Notes: generated from the sequence alone by a model not told the origin. A stretch of 55,143 bases of DNA from an uncultured Alphaproteobacteria bacterium (GCA_949297665.1 CASFTO010000076.1:1-55143); one strand, 5' to 3'; counted from the stretch's first letter, positions 18,275 through 26,201 are shown. Numbers and translations are program-made.

Positions 18275-18358
18275 GCGGGCGTGGTGAAATTGGTAGACAC
18301 GCTAGACTTAGGATCTAGTGGCTTTGCTGTGAGAGTTCGAGTCTCTCCGCCCGCACCA
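18275..18358 (+). tRNA. tRNA-Leu (UAG)
   Basis: The 84-nt gene has acceptor arms 18275-18281 and 18348-18354 (perfect 7 bp) and an encoded CCA end (18356-18358). The anticodon stem CTAGA/TCTAG encloses a seven-base loop with anticodon TAG at 18309-18311. A variable arm is present, as in class II tRNAs, and a GTTCGAGTC T-arm follows. The trigger factor gene follows within 45 bases. Confidence 0.97.
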
Positions 18359-18401
18359 TTTCGTTTCTATGAAATGGTCTTTTTGGAAGAGATTTAATAA
18401 A

Positions 18402-19730
18402 ATGAAGTTTAAAGAATTAAAAGCAGATGGCTTGTGCCGTGAATATGATGTTACAATCAGCGCAGCAGATTTTAATGCAGAAGTTGAAAAAAAATTACAC
18501 TCTATTGCTAAAAATGTTAGCATGGCAGGTTTCCGTGCAGGTAAAGTTCCTTTTGCTATGGTACAGAAAAAATATCAAGCAAACGCTATGAGCGAAGCTT
18601 TGGATGATATGGTACGTGACGGTGTTAATGAACTTTTGAAAGAAAAAGAATTACGCCCTGTATTCACTCCTGATGTAGAATTGAAGAAATTTGAAGAAGG
18701 CAAAGATATTGAATTCAAAGTTTCTATGGAAATTATGCCTAAAATCGAATTAAAAGATTTCTCTTCTATTAAACTTGAAAAAGTTATGGCTGAAGTTCCA
18801 GCTGAGGAAGTTGAAAAGGCTTTGAATTATATGGCTGAAAGCCGTCGTGATACTATTAAAGTTGAAGAAGATCGCGCTACAGCTAAAGGTGATATTGCCG
18901 TTATTGATTTCGTTGGCTCTATTGATGGTGTTGAGTTCCCTGGAGGTAAAGGTGAAGCATATCCTCTTGAACTCGGTTCTAACTCCTTTATTCCGGGTTA
19001 TGAAGATCAACTTATTGGTAAAAAAGTTGGTGATGTTGTTGATGTTAAAGCAACCTTCCCTGAAAACTATCATGCAAAAGATTTAGCTGGTAAAGAAGCT
19101 CTGTTTGTTACAACTATTAAAGAAATCAGAGAAATCAAAAAAGCTGAAATCAATGATGAATTTGCTAAATCTATGGGTGAAGAAAATTTGGATAAACTGA
19201 AGGAAACAGTTAAATCAAAAATCGCTCAAGACTATGAAGCCGCTTCTAAGATGAAATTGAAACGTGCTTTGTTGGATGCTTTAGACAAAGCTTATAAGTT
19301 TGATGTTCCTGCTAAATTGGTTGATATGGAATATGAATCCATTGTTAAACAATATGAAAATGCAAAGAAGAACAATCAACTTGACGAAGAAGAAAAAGCT
19401 AAAAAAGAAGAAGATTTACTCAAAGAATATAAAGAAATTGCTGTTCGCAGAGTTAAATTGGGCTTGTTGTTGGCAGAAGTTGGTAACGATGCTAAAGTTG
19501 AAGTTACTCAAGAAGATATTAACAAAGCTATTATGGGTGAAGCTCAACGTTACCCGATGCAAGCTAAAGCTATCTTTGACTTCTATTTGAAAAATAAAGA
19601 GGCTATTGAACGCTTACGTACTTCTGTTTATGAAGAAAAAGTTATTGACTATGTTCTTTCTAAAGTTGAAACAAAAGAAAAGAAAGTTTCTGTTGAAGAA
19701 CTCTATAACTTTGATGAAAAAGCTGCTTAA
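18402..19730 (+). CDS. tig: Trigger factor
   Basis: Ribosome-bound chaperone and prolyl isomerase that meets nascent chains at the exit tunnel. The 443-residue protein has the ribosome-docking signature GFRAGKVP near residue 43. A central FKBP-type domain (about 150-245) includes DFVGSIDGVEFPGGKGE and SFIPGYEDQLIG. A charged helical C-terminal arm follows. GGAAGAG at 18385-18391 fits the ATG at 18402; the ATG at 18369 lies too close to the tRNA and would add 11 atypical residues. No clpP or clpX follows, although they are the usual neighbours in many proteobacteria. Confidence 0.97.
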   Translation: MKFKELKADGLCREYDVTISAADFNAEVEKKLHSIAKNVSMAGFRAGKVPFAMVQKKYQANAMSEALDDMVRDGVNELLKEKELRPVFTPDVELKKFEEGKDIEFKVSMEIMPKIELKDFSSIKLEKVMAEVPAEEVEKALNYMAESRRDTIKVEEDRATAKGDIAVIDFVGSIDGVEFPGGKGEAYPLELGSNSFIPGYEDQLIGKKVGDVVDVKATFPENYHAKDLAGKEALFVTTIKEIREIKKAEINDEFAKSMGEENLDKLKETVKSKIAQDYEAASKMKLKRALLDALDKAYKFDVPAKLVDMEYESIVKQYENAKKNNQLDEEEKAKKEEDLLKEYKEIAVRRVKLGLLLAEVGNDAKVEVTQEDINKAIMGEAQRYPMQAKAIFDFYLKNKEAIERLRTSVYEEKVIDYVLSKVETKEKKVSVEELYNFDEKAA

Positions 19731-19758
19731 TGAGTATACTTTCACTCTAGAAAGTGTA

Positions 19759-19787
19759 AGCCCTTGCTATTGCAGGGGCTTTTTTTT
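19759..19787 (+). terminator. Rho-independent terminator of tig
   Basis: A 9-bp stem (19759-19767 with 19772-19780, one G-T pair) with a four-base loop is followed by eight T. Confidence 0.9.
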
Positions 19788-20189
19788 ATTAATAACCTGC
19801 CCAAAAACGAGTTTGCTAGGAGATGAATACCACGATGTTATTGGATCAACATCGTTCCACGCAAATTTGCATGATCAAAACGAAGATTTATGGATGATTT
19901 AGCCATTGATTTATTGAAGATATCTCTTCTTCAACGCATCTAAAAACTTTTTTTTTGCGATTTATTTGAATTTCACCTTGTTTTCTATATTTTCTATCAC
20001 ATCCTTTTTCTTCAAAATAAATTGCTATAAACGACTATAAACACGAAAAATTTAATCTCTCCCTGTTTCTCTATGCAAATATACACATCTAATTCACTTT
20101 TTTATTTTATCGTATTTAACAAAATTTTCCAGTCATAAACTTTCTTCACTCTGCAATATAACGTCCTTTTATTTTTGTCTAATTAACTA
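19788..20189. other. Non-coding, very AT-rich stretch with one 8-bp dyad
   Basis: About 400 bases lie between the tig terminator and the next promoter. I see no convincing reading frame or RNA gene. A perfect dyad, ACGATGTT (19832-19839) and AACATCGT (19848-19855) with an 8-base centre, has no T-run, so it looks more like an operator or a small RNA stem than a terminator. It is the only structure I noticed. Confidence 0.5.
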
Positions 20190-20218
20190 TTGCATCCTTT
20201 ATATTTTTGTGATATCTG
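20190..20218 (+). promoter_or_regulatory. Promoter candidate for the repeat lipoprotein
   Basis: TTGCAT (20190-20195), 17 bases, TATCTG (20213-20218) stand 28 bases before the ATG at 20247. A TATTTTTG string at 20202-20209 also fits the Bacteroidetes -7 motif, but its partner TTTG is 24 bases away, outside the normal spacing. Confidence 0.4.
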
Positions 20219-20246
20219 TAAAAGGTAAATTTTAAATTATTTAGTT

Positions 20247-20825
20247 ATGAAAAAGTTATGTATTTTTGTTGCATGTATCACAGCGTTATGTTCTTGTGAA
20301 CCAATATTTAACGGTAGTAATGAAATCGCTTCCAGTAATACAGATAAAACCACTCAAAAGGACATACAGAGTAGCACAAGCATATCTCGACAAGATTTCA
20401 GTATTTCCAACATTGTGAACAATGACACAGTTGTTGCGTCAATGCTCGTACAAGGCCGTAATTCAGGTTCTTCTCCGAGTGTTGCTTATGTACTTCTTGC
20501 CAGCGGTAGAGTATTGTGTTTTGACAAAGCTGTTACTTCTGCACCATTTACGCTAAAAGAAGCCAAAATCCTTTTGGAGGCACAAACACCGAATAATCGT
20601 GCTTATAAACATTTATCTTCACACAAAGGTTCTGTTGTGGAGACATTGATTGCTCATGGACGTAATTCTTCTGCTTCTCCAAGTGTCGCTTATGTTCTCT
20701 ATTCAAATGGTCGTGTAGTGTGCTTTAGCAAAGCTGCTATTACAAAGCCATTTACTCTTGAAGAAGCTAAAATCCTCTTAAAGGCTAAGTCTCAAGGTAA
20801 ATTAGTCTATAATAGCGCTGATTAA
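20247..20825 (+). CDS. Lipoprotein with two tandem copies of an unrecognised module
   Basis: The 192-residue protein has a lipoprotein-type signal, with Cys17 in LCSC the likely lipidated residue, then a Ser/Thr-rich linker. Residues 62-120 and 130-188 are clear duplicates with a 68-residue period. Both contain GRNS.SxSPSVAYVL, a GRV(L/V)CF turn and PFTL(K/E)EAKILL. Each copy ends at a Tyr after a variable stretch. I do not recognise the module; the next-but-one gene carries a divergent single copy. The ATG is preceded only by AT-rich sequence with no Shine-Dalgarno site. It has its own promoter and terminator. Probably an envelope-anchored protein; function unknown. Confidence 0.75.
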   Translation: MKKLCIFVACITALCSCEPIFNGSNEIASSNTDKTTQKDIQSSTSISRQDFSISNIVNNDTVVASMLVQGRNSGSSPSVAYVLLASGRVLCFDKAVTSAPFTLKEAKILLEAQTPNNRAYKHLSSHKGSVVETLIAHGRNSSASPSVAYVLYSNGRVVCFSKAAITKPFTLEEAKILLKAKSQGKLVYNSAD

Positions 20826-20846
20826 TGTTTTATCCTCTTTATTTCT

Positions 20847-20870
20847 ACGGTTCTTTTTAACCGTCGTTTT
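20847..20870 (+). terminator. Terminator after the repeat lipoprotein gene
   Basis: ACGGTT (20847-20852) pairs with AACCGT (20859-20864) around a six-base loop and is followed by CGTTTTATTT. Confidence 0.65.
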
Positions 20871-20889
20871 ATTTGAGATAATTCTTTTG

Positions 20890-20918
20890 TTGACAAAGGA
20901 TTTTTTCTGCTTTATATG
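20890..20918 (+). promoter_or_regulatory. Sigma-70 promoter for the 47-residue membrane protein
   Basis: Perfect TTGACA (20890-20895), 17-base spacer, TATATG (20913-20918), 46 bases ahead of the small ORF. Confidence 0.65.
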
Positions 20919-20964
20919 CTTTTCGTTTTTTTAATTATTTTGTTTTTTCTAAATTAATACTATT

Positions 20965-21108
20965 ATGAGTAAAAGTGAAATGATGATTGTCGGAAAAATC
21001 ATTCTGGCATTTTCGGTGTTTTTTATTATCGTTATTTTGGCTATTCTTTGCGTGCGTTGTATGTACAACACACCTCTCCCGTATAATTACGGTTATCATT
21101 TATGGTGA
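20965..21108 (+). CDS. Small single-helix membrane protein, 47 residues
   Basis: The short frame starts MSKSEMMIVG and contains one strongly hydrophobic helix (about residues 8-30, rich in Ile, Leu, Val and Phe). A Cys-rich junction CVRCM follows, and then a Tyr/Asn tail ending in HLW before TGA. It is flanked by a consensus promoter 46 bases upstream and a 12-bp terminator just downstream, which makes a real transcript likely. There is no Shine-Dalgarno sequence; the leader is AT-rich like those of its two neighbours. The composition is that of a membrane microprotein. No family is recognised. A small regulatory peptide or toxin-like protein cannot be excluded. Confidence 0.6.
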   Translation: MSKSEMMIVGKIILAFSVFFIIVILAILCVRCMYNTPLPYNYGYHLW

Positions 21109-21128
21109 AAAAACGATATACTTCGCAA

Positions 21129-21165
21129 AAGACTGTTTGAAAAACTCAAACAGTCTTTTGTTTTT
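21129..21165 (+). terminator. Strong terminator after the 47-residue gene
   Basis: A perfect 12-bp stem (21129-21140 with 21146-21157, loop 21141-21145) is followed by TTGTTTTTG. Confidence 0.85.
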
Positions 21166-21181
21166 GTAAAAACTTTTAAAT

Positions 21182-21210
21182 TTGACAAATATCCTTTTAT
21201 TTTTTATGAT
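21182..21210 (+). promoter_or_regulatory. Sigma-70 promoter for the 21253 gene
   Basis: Perfect TTGACA (21182-21187), 17-base spacer, TATGAT (21205-21210). The transcript would begin near 21218, supporting the ATG at 21253. Confidence 0.7.
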
Positions 21211-21252
21211 TGCGTTAGTTTAATATTATTGTTTCACTTAAATTTTACAATT

Positions 21253-21807
21253 ATGGATAAGGATAAGATTAAAGATTTTTTTGAATCATTCATAGGTACA
21301 TGTCGTATAGTTGTCCCTGCGCTCATTTTTACGTTTGGGTTTATTTATCTAGATACTAAACTGAAAGAGCAACGAGAGATTGAAAATCCAGGGTATTATA
21401 TCTTTGCAGTTAAAGAAAATCATAAATCTGAACGTCTGTTAGATTGGGCGCCCATGGATTCAGTAAAATCCTATTTTGAAGCATCGGCTATTTCTTCTAG
21501 TGGATATTCCCATTCTCTTTTTTATTGTTTGTTAAAAAGCGGAAATGTGGCTATTTTCTGCCAGAAAGGCATAGATTTTCTTGATATATTACCATATACT
21601 CCTGAAGTAGCTTTTCTTATTTTAGCTACAAAAAATGATTCTACTTTAGTGAGTGTTGAGGATTTTTCTGAACGGGTTAAACAATCTGTTTTATCTTCAG
21701 CTTCTGAAAAAAAAGAACCTTTGCCTCAGCAAGACGATGAAGATGACGCTGTTGATATAATTAGGACTTATATGCAAACTACCGGAAATGGCAATGTTCC
21801 TTTTTAG
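21253..21807 (+). CDS. Membrane-anchored protein with one copy of the lipoprotein repeat module
   Basis: The 184-residue protein starts MDKDKIKDFF and has one transmembrane helix (about residues 17-36). A soluble part and an acidic tail follow. Residues about 75-125 contain SSSGYSHSLFYCLLKSGNVAIFC and then YTPEVAFLILATK. These align by eye with SxSPSVAYVLxSxGRVxCF...FTLxEAKILLxA of the repeat lipoprotein at 20247. The ATG at 21253 is preferred over the TTG at 21229, which would add eight residues and has no ribosome site. The leader is again AT-rich without Shine-Dalgarno. Function unknown; probably works in the envelope together with, or in place of, the lipoprotein. Confidence 0.7.
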   Translation: MDKDKIKDFFESFIGTCRIVVPALIFTFGFIYLDTKLKEQREIENPGYYIFAVKENHKSERLLDWAPMDSVKSYFEASAISSSGYSHSLFYCLLKSGNVAIFCQKGIDFLDILPYTPEVAFLILATKNDSTLVSVEDFSERVKQSVLSSASEKKEPLPQQDDEDDAVDIIRTYMQTTGNGNVPF

Positions 21808-21822
21808 TCTTTTTCGTATGAT

Positions 21823-21856
21823 AAAGCCTGTTCTCTTTCTGAGTGCAGGCTTTTTT
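21823..21856 (+). terminator. Terminator after the 21253 gene
   Basis: AAAGCCTG (21823-21830) pairs with CAGGCTTT (21846-21853) over a 15-base loop, followed by more T. Confidence 0.8.
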
Positions 21857-21946
21857 GATACCTATTTTCATTTTACAGGCAAATATTTTTTATTTCTAAG
21901 CATTTGTATGTGACAACTTTTTCTTGATCTATAAACTATTTTTTAG

Positions 21947-21975
21947 TTGAAAAAATATCTTGCTTTTGATAGATG
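21947..21975 (+). promoter_or_regulatory. Promoter candidate for the metal exporter-like gene
   Basis: TTGAAA (21947-21952), 17 bases, TAGATG (21970-21975), 35 bases ahead of the ATG at 22011. No obvious metal-regulator dyad is seen. Confidence 0.45.
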
Positions 21976-22010
21976 TACTCTTAGTTTGTTTTATTTTTCA
22001 AGAGGTTGCT

Positions 22011-22874
22011 ATGCTAAAAGTCGGTATGGATATATTGATGGATTCATTGTATGAAACATTGGCATTGTTTCCCTACCTATTTCTGACATATTTAGCATTA
22101 GAGTTTTTAGAACACAAAATGTCCAAAAGAACTCTGGCATACATCAAAAAATCCGGAAAATACGGACCATTTATCGGGGGTATCCTTGGGCTTATTCCTC
22201 AATGCGGTTTCTCCGTTGCAGCGGCTAATCTCTACACTACTGGAATTATTACTTTAGGTGCTTTGCTCGCTATATTTCTTTCTACATCCGATGAGATGTT
22301 GCCTATTCTAATCTCTGGCGGAGTTAGCATGTCGCTTATTTCTCAAATACTCTGCATTAAGGTCTTTTTTGCTATTGTCTGCGGTATTATGATTGATTTA
22401 TTTTTACCGCAGAAATTCATTCGGCACAAACGTGAACCAGAAATTGAAGCCTTTTGTAAACGTGAGAAATGTCAGTGCGATGACAAAGATAATATCTGGC
22501 ATTCAGCCTTTAAGCATACCGAAAAAATCAGCTTGTTTATCTTTTTCTTCTCTCTGATTATTAATGCTGTTTTTGTATTATGGGGAAGAGAAACTATTCA
22601 CGATATATTGATTGGTGCTCCGATTTTTAGCAAATTTATTGCTGCCGGTGTAGGACTTATTCCCAGCTGCGCTCCTTCTGTTTTATTATCGCAGCTTTAT
22701 GTTGATAATGCAATTTCTCTGGGAACTATGCTTGCAGGTACCCTTAGCAATGCCGGCTTAGGTTATTTCGTTCTTTATCGGGTTAATCCGAATAAAATTG
22801 AGAATTTCCGCATTCTTATCCTTTTATACGGATTAGGCGTTGGATGCGGTATTATCTCAGAAATCTTATTTTAA
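22011..22874 (+). CDS. Putative manganese/heavy-metal exporter of the ArsP_2 type
   Basis: The 287-residue polytopic inner-membrane protein has about eight hydrophobic helices arranged as two similar halves. The first half contains GPFIGGILGLIPQCGFS and STSDEMLPILIS; the second contains AAGVGLIPSCAPSVLLSQ and GTMLAGTLSNAGLG. The paired LIPxCxxS motifs are typical of the putative manganese transporter or arsenic-efflux family (PF11449 type). A Cys/Lys-rich cytoplasmic loop (FCKREKCQCDD) in the middle could bind metal. AGAGG at 22001-22005 supports the ATG at 22011. It ends base-to-base with nfo on the opposite strand. Which metal it moves is inference. Confidence 0.82.
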   Translation: MLKVGMDILMDSLYETLALFPYLFLTYLALEFLEHKMSKRTLAYIKKSGKYGPFIGGILGLIPQCGFSVAAANLYTTGIITLGALLAIFLSTSDEMLPILISGGVSMSLISQILCIKVFFAIVCGIMIDLFLPQKFIRHKREPEIEAFCKREKCQCDDKDNIWHSAFKHTEKISLFIFFFSLIINAVFVLWGRETIHDILIGAPIFSKFIAAGVGLIPSCAPSVLLSQLYVDNAISLGTMLAGTLSNAGLGYFVLYRVNPNKIENFRILILLYGLGVGCGIISEILF

Positions 22875-23714
22875 TCATTCTTGATAATGCTTACGCAACA
22901 GCTCTATTTCTTTTGCATATCCGTCTAATTCATTTGGAGTTTCTAAATTGATAGGTATTCCTTTTAAGGCCGGATGGTTTACAAAACGAATTATAGCATT
23001 CTCTCCTAAACTTCCTTTACCTAAGCACTCATGACGATCCTTATGAGAATTAAACTCGGTCATACTGTCGTTTAAGTGAATTGCTTGCAGACGATTTAAT
23101 CCAATTATCTTGTCAAATTCTTCCAACACTTCATCTAAACGGTTAACTATATCATAGCCGGCGGAATAAACGTGACATGTGTCTAAACATACCCCCAACT
23201 TTTCCGGCGCATTGATTTTTGCTTTGGCAATAATCTCTGCAAGCTCCTCAAAGCGAGAGCCGACTTCACTCCCTTTGCCGGACATTGTTTCTAGCAACAC
23301 CGTCGTATTTTTTGCCTCAGGCATAACTGCATCCAATATTTCCACTATTTGAGGAATCGCAATTTCTAATCCCTGCCCGACATGTGATCCAGGATGAAAA
23401 TTATATAAATTTCCGGGGATATTTTCCATCCGCCTTAAATCATCGGCAAATACATTTTGCGCAAATTCTCTGGTTGATGCATCTTTTGAGCATGGATTTA
23501 ATGTATATGGTGCATGGGCTAAAATTTTCCCAAACTTGTTCTCAGATGCGATTTTTTTGTATTCTGCTATATCTTCTGACTTTATGTCTTTTGCCGCACC
23601 ACCACGGGGATTACGTAAAAAGAATTGAAAAGTATTCGCTTTTAATTTTACCGCAGTTTTCCCCATAGCTGCAAAACCGCCTGCTGATGATAAATGGCAT
23701 CCGAGATATAACAT
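22875..23714 (-). CDS. nfo: Endonuclease IV (AP endonuclease)
   Basis: Cuts DNA 5' of abasic sites in base-excision repair, with three zinc ions. The 279-residue protein shows the zinc-ligand motifs in order: [49 protein letters not shown] followed by DRHECLGKG, and NLETPNE. It ends in TGA, rare in this window, with an in-frame TAA three codons later. The gene is convergent with the exporter gene and no base separates their stops. Confidence 0.97.
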   Translation of the reverse strand: MLYLGCHLSSAGGFAAMGKTAVKLKANTFQFFLRNPRGGAAKDIKSEDIAEYKKIASENKFGKILAHAPYTLNPCSKDASTREFAQNVFADDLRRMENIPGNLYNFHPGSHVGQGLEIAIPQIVEILDAVMPEAKNTTVLLETMSGKGSEVGSRFEELAEIIAKAKINAPEKLGVCLDTCHVYSAGYDIVNRLDEVLEEFDKIIGLNRLQAIHLNDSMTEFNSHKDRHECLGKGSLGENAIIRFVNHPALKGIPINLETPNELDGYAKEIELLRKHYQE

Positions 23715-23803
23715 TTTTCCCTCTTCTTTTTAATTAATTCTCTTTATTGCTATATCTTTTTACTTTTATCGTCAATTTTTTTTGTGAACATATCAAAAAA
23801 AGC

Positions 23804-23832
23804 TTGTAATCTTATTTTTTTTTGTGTAGATA
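23804..23832 (+). promoter_or_regulatory. Promoter candidate for tRNA-Pro
   Basis: TTGTAA (23804-23809), 17 bases, TAGATA (23827-23832), ending 16 bases before the tRNA. Confidence 0.45.
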
Positions 23833-23848
23833 TATTGTCGTTGAACAT

Positions 23849-23925
23849 CGGAACGTAGTTCAGCCTGGTAGAACGCTGCGTTCGGGTCGCAGAGGTCAGT
23901 GGTTCGAATCCACCCGTTCCGACCA
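23849..23925 (+). tRNA. tRNA-Pro (CGG)
   Basis: The 77-nt gene has a perfect 7-bp acceptor stem (23849-23855 with 23915-23921) and an encoded CCA at 23923-23925. The anticodon stem CTGCG/CGCAG encloses TTCGGGT with anticodon CGG at 23883-23885. The T-arm contains GGTTCGAATCC. Confidence 0.97.
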
Positions 23926-23931
23926 TTTTTT

Positions 23932-23957
23932 GTCGCTCTTCCGAGCGGCTTTTTTTT
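23932..23957 (+). terminator. Terminator after tRNA-Pro
   Basis: GTCGCTC (23932-23938) pairs with GAGCGGC (23943-23949), one G-T pair, around TTCC and is followed by eight T. Confidence 0.88.
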
Positions 23958-24026
23958 ATATTTTTTGCCCCCTATAGTGAAAATGCAAAACTATTGATTA
24001 TATCTTCTTTGTGAGGAGTTTTGTTG

Positions 24027-24443
24027 ATGGTTAAAGTTTTTGTTTCCGGTTGCTTTGATGTTTTACATAGCGGGCATATTCGTTTTTTTGAAGAAGCAGC
24101 GCAGTATGGAGATTTATATGTTTCTATCGGTTCTGATAAAACTGTTGCAGAATTAAAGCATCGCCCGACACTTTATAACGAACAAGAACGTCTTTATATG
24201 GTTTCGGCCCTTAAATATGTTAAAGTCGCTTTTATTGCAAAGGGTACCGGAAAATTAGACTTCTTATATGAACTTAAGGAAATTAAACCGGATATATTTT
24301 TTGTTAATGCTGATGGTGATTCTTCTGAAAAAAGAAATGCTGTTGAGGCTCTCGGTATCCGTTATATTGTCAGTAATCGTATTCCCAAAAATTTACTCCC
24401 TATTCGCTCGACAACTTCTATCCGACAAATTTTACATCAATAA
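24027..24443 (+). CDS. Adenylyl/cytidylyltransferase-family nucleotidyltransferase
   Basis: The 138-residue single-domain enzyme has the nucleotidyltransferase fold signatures: GCFDVLHSGHIRFF near residues 8-21 (HxGH motif) and a late RSTTSIR (the ISSTxxR-like motif). Enzymes of this size include glycerol-3-phosphate cytidylyltransferase and the C-terminal half of HldE, which activate a phosphorylated sugar or alcohol for envelope polymers. The substrate cannot be told from sequence alone. GAGGAG at 24013-24018 favours the ATG at 24027 over the TTG at 24021. It is a monocistronic unit bounded by terminators. Confidence 0.85.
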   Translation: MVKVFVSGCFDVLHSGHIRFFEEAAQYGDLYVSIGSDKTVAELKHRPTLYNEQERLYMVSALKYVKVAFIAKGTGKLDFLYELKEIKPDIFFVNADGDSSEKRNAVEALGIRYIVSNRIPKNLLPIRSTTSIRQILHQ

Positions 24444-24456
24444 TTTTCGGAATATA

Positions 24457-24490
24457 AAAACCCCGCTTGATTACTGCGGGGTTTTGTTTT
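24457..24490 (+). terminator. Bidirectional terminator between the nucleotidyltransferase gene and rplS
   Basis: A perfect 10-bp stem (24457-24466 with 24476-24485), GC-rich in the middle, has A and T runs on both sides between convergent genes. Confidence 0.88.
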
Positions 24491-24506
24491 TCCTATGAGC
24501 TATGCC

Positions 24507-24890
24507 CTAGTCTGCATTCTTTTTGGTTTGTGCAGACAAATCGTCTGCAATACGTGCAGAACGACCACGCAATGCGCGCAAGAAGTACAATTTTGCTCTT
24601 CTTACTTTACCTACACGAGTAACTTCGATTTTGGCTACGTTTGGAGAGTACAACGGGAATACACGTTCTACACCTTCACCAAATGAAATCTTACGAACCG
24701 TAAATGATGAATTTAAGCCATCATTCTTACGGGCAATGCATACACCTTCGTAAATTTGGATACGTTCACGATCGCCTTCTTTTACTTTGGTGTGAACTTT
24801 AAGGGTATCACCAGCTTTGAAATCTGGAATGTTCTTTCCTTCAGTCAATTTGGCTACTTGCTCTTGTTCAATATTCTCTAAAATATTCAT
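24507..24890 (-). CDS. rplS: 50S ribosomal protein L19
   Basis: Large-subunit protein at the interface with 16S RNA. From MNILENIEQ the protein is 127 residues, near the family's usual 115. It contains [46 protein letters not shown] and [16 protein letters not shown]. The frame extends upstream to a GTG at 24929, but the ATG at 24890 has AAGG at the right distance and begins with the expected N-terminus. Last gene of ffh-rpsP-rimM-trmD-rplS. Confidence 0.97.
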   Translation of the reverse strand: MNILENIEQEQVAKLTEGKNIPDFKAGDTLKVHTKVKEGDRERIQIYEGVCIARKNDGLNSSFTVRKISFGEGVERVFPLYSPNVAKIEVTRVGKVRRAKLYFLRALRGRSARIADDLSAQTKKNAD

Positions 24891-24929
24891 CAGTTTTACC
24901 TTTTTATAAAATTTTTTAACTTTATACAC

Positions 24930-25622
24930 CTAACTATTTTTAGAATCAAGATATTTCTTAAATAGGTCAGGCCGTTTAGCTTTCGTTGCGATTTCGGCTT
25001 GTTCTCTTCGCCAGGATTCAATTTTTTGATGATGCCCCGATAACAATATTTCCGGAACGCTCCGACCTTTCCACTCTATCGGTCGAGTGTATTGCGGATA
25101 TTCCAATAAATTGCTCTCGAAACTCTCATCTTCTATTGATGCTTCATTTCCTAACACACCGGGCAATAATCTTATCACTGAGTCTAACATTATTTGCGCC
25201 GCCTGTTCGCCTCCGGTCAAAATGTAATCGCCGATACTTACTTCTTCCACTTTGTATTCTTCAATGATACGCTCGTCTATACCTTCAAATCTTCCGCATA
25301 TTATCGTTATGTTCTCTTCTTTTGAAAGTTCATGACTTAATTTTTGTGTCAGAGGTTTTCCTCGCGGGCTCATATATATAATCCGTCCGCCTTGGTAATT
25401 CGCTTCTATCGCTTTTCCCAATATATCCGCACGCATTATCATGCCGGCACCTCCGCCACATGGTGTATCATCGACCGATTTGTGTTTATCTTCAGCATAA
25501 TCGCGAATATTTATGGCTTCAATTTGCCACTTCTTTTCTTCCAGTGCCTTTCCTGTCAATGAATAGCCCAAAAAGCCGGGAAATATTTCAGGAAACACCG
25601 TCAGAACTTTTACACTTAGCAT
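24930..25622 (-). CDS. trmD: tRNA (guanine37-N1)-methyltransferase
   Basis: Methylates G37 next to the anticodon, preventing +1 frameshifts. The 230-residue SPOUT enzyme has CGGGAGMIMRAD, IIYMSPRGKPL, IICGRFEGIDERIIEEY and the knot region SIGDYILTGGEQAAQIMLD. GVLGNEAS follows the knot. The start ATG overlaps the rimM stop by 7 bases, implying coupled translation. Confidence 0.98.
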   Translation of the reverse strand: MLSVKVLTVFPEIFPGFLGYSLTGKALEEKKWQIEAINIRDYAEDKHKSVDDTPCGGGAGMIMRADILGKAIEANYQGGRIIYMSPRGKPLTQKLSHELSKEENITIICGRFEGIDERIIEEYKVEEVSIGDYILTGGEQAAQIMLDSVIRLLPGVLGNEASIEDESFESNLLEYPQYTRPIEWKGRSVPEILLSGHHQKIESWRREQAEIATKAKRPDLFKKYLDSKNS

Positions 25623-26152
25623 TCTTTAGAACCTTCTTCGTCTTCTATGAATACCATACCGGTTGACGCAACAATAATATAGCCTTCCTCCAGATTTATT
25701 TCCGGTACATACCCTTTGTTAAAAGGCAGCATCTCCGAGCGCCCGCTTTTTAGCTTTATTTCCAAAATATCTCCGGCGCCGAAATTATAAAATCCCGTTA
25801 CCTTCGCTACTTCCTTCTTTTCGGCATCAAGTACTTTTAATCCCACTAAATCGGTTTCATAATACTCTTCTTCCGCTTTGATTTCAGGAAGAACGCCTCT
25901 TGGCGCATAAAGCTCTGTTCCTATCAGGGTTTCAGCCGCAGTACGGTCTTCAACTCCTAAAACTTTGACGCGAAGCAAATCTTTTGAATGGCCGGTAACC
26001 TTTAAGTTAAAATGTTTTGTCGCAGTCTTATCTTCCAACGTTCCATAGCTCGCTATGTCTTTGTCTACAACTGTATAGCTTTTGACTTTGACTTCGCCCT
26101 TTATACCATGTACGCCGACTATTTTGCCTAAACAAACGCGTTTTTCACTCAT
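25616..26152 (-). CDS. rimM: Ribosome maturation factor RimM
   Basis: Assists maturation of the 30S head. The 178-residue protein has the N-terminal RimM domain (LGKIVGVHGIKGEVKVKSY) and a C-terminal PRC-barrel (about residues 95-170) starting EEYYETDLVGLKV. The operon position between rpsP and trmD is the standard one. It overlaps trmD by 7 bases. Confidence 0.96.
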   Translation of the reverse strand: MSEKRVCLGKIVGVHGIKGEVKVKSYTVVDKDIASYGTLEDKTATKHFNLKVTGHSKDLLRVKVLGVEDRTAAETLIGTELYAPRGVLPEIKAEEEYYETDLVGLKVLDAEKKEVAKVTGFYNFGAGDILEIKLKSGRSEMLPFNKGYVPEINLEEGYIIVASTGMVFIEDEEGSKEC

Positions 26153-26201
26153 CTGATTACCTATCGCAACATATTCTTATTTTTTACAAAAGAATTTCAG
26201 A

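Noticed and set aside
19606..19902. A 98-codon frame running out of the end of tig
   Set aside because: Its first half is an alternative frame of tig and its second half reads through the terminator hairpin.
20174..20209. Bacteroidetes-type promoter (TTTG and TAnnTTTG) before the repeat lipoprotein
   Set aside because: The spacing is 24 bases rather than about 19-21, and a sigma-70-like pair fits at least as well.
21109..21252. Fusion of the 47-residue ORF with the 21253 gene through its TGA, since the frame stays open between them
   Set aside because: A perfect terminator and a consensus promoter lie in the gap; an open stretch of 40 codons here is plausibly chance.
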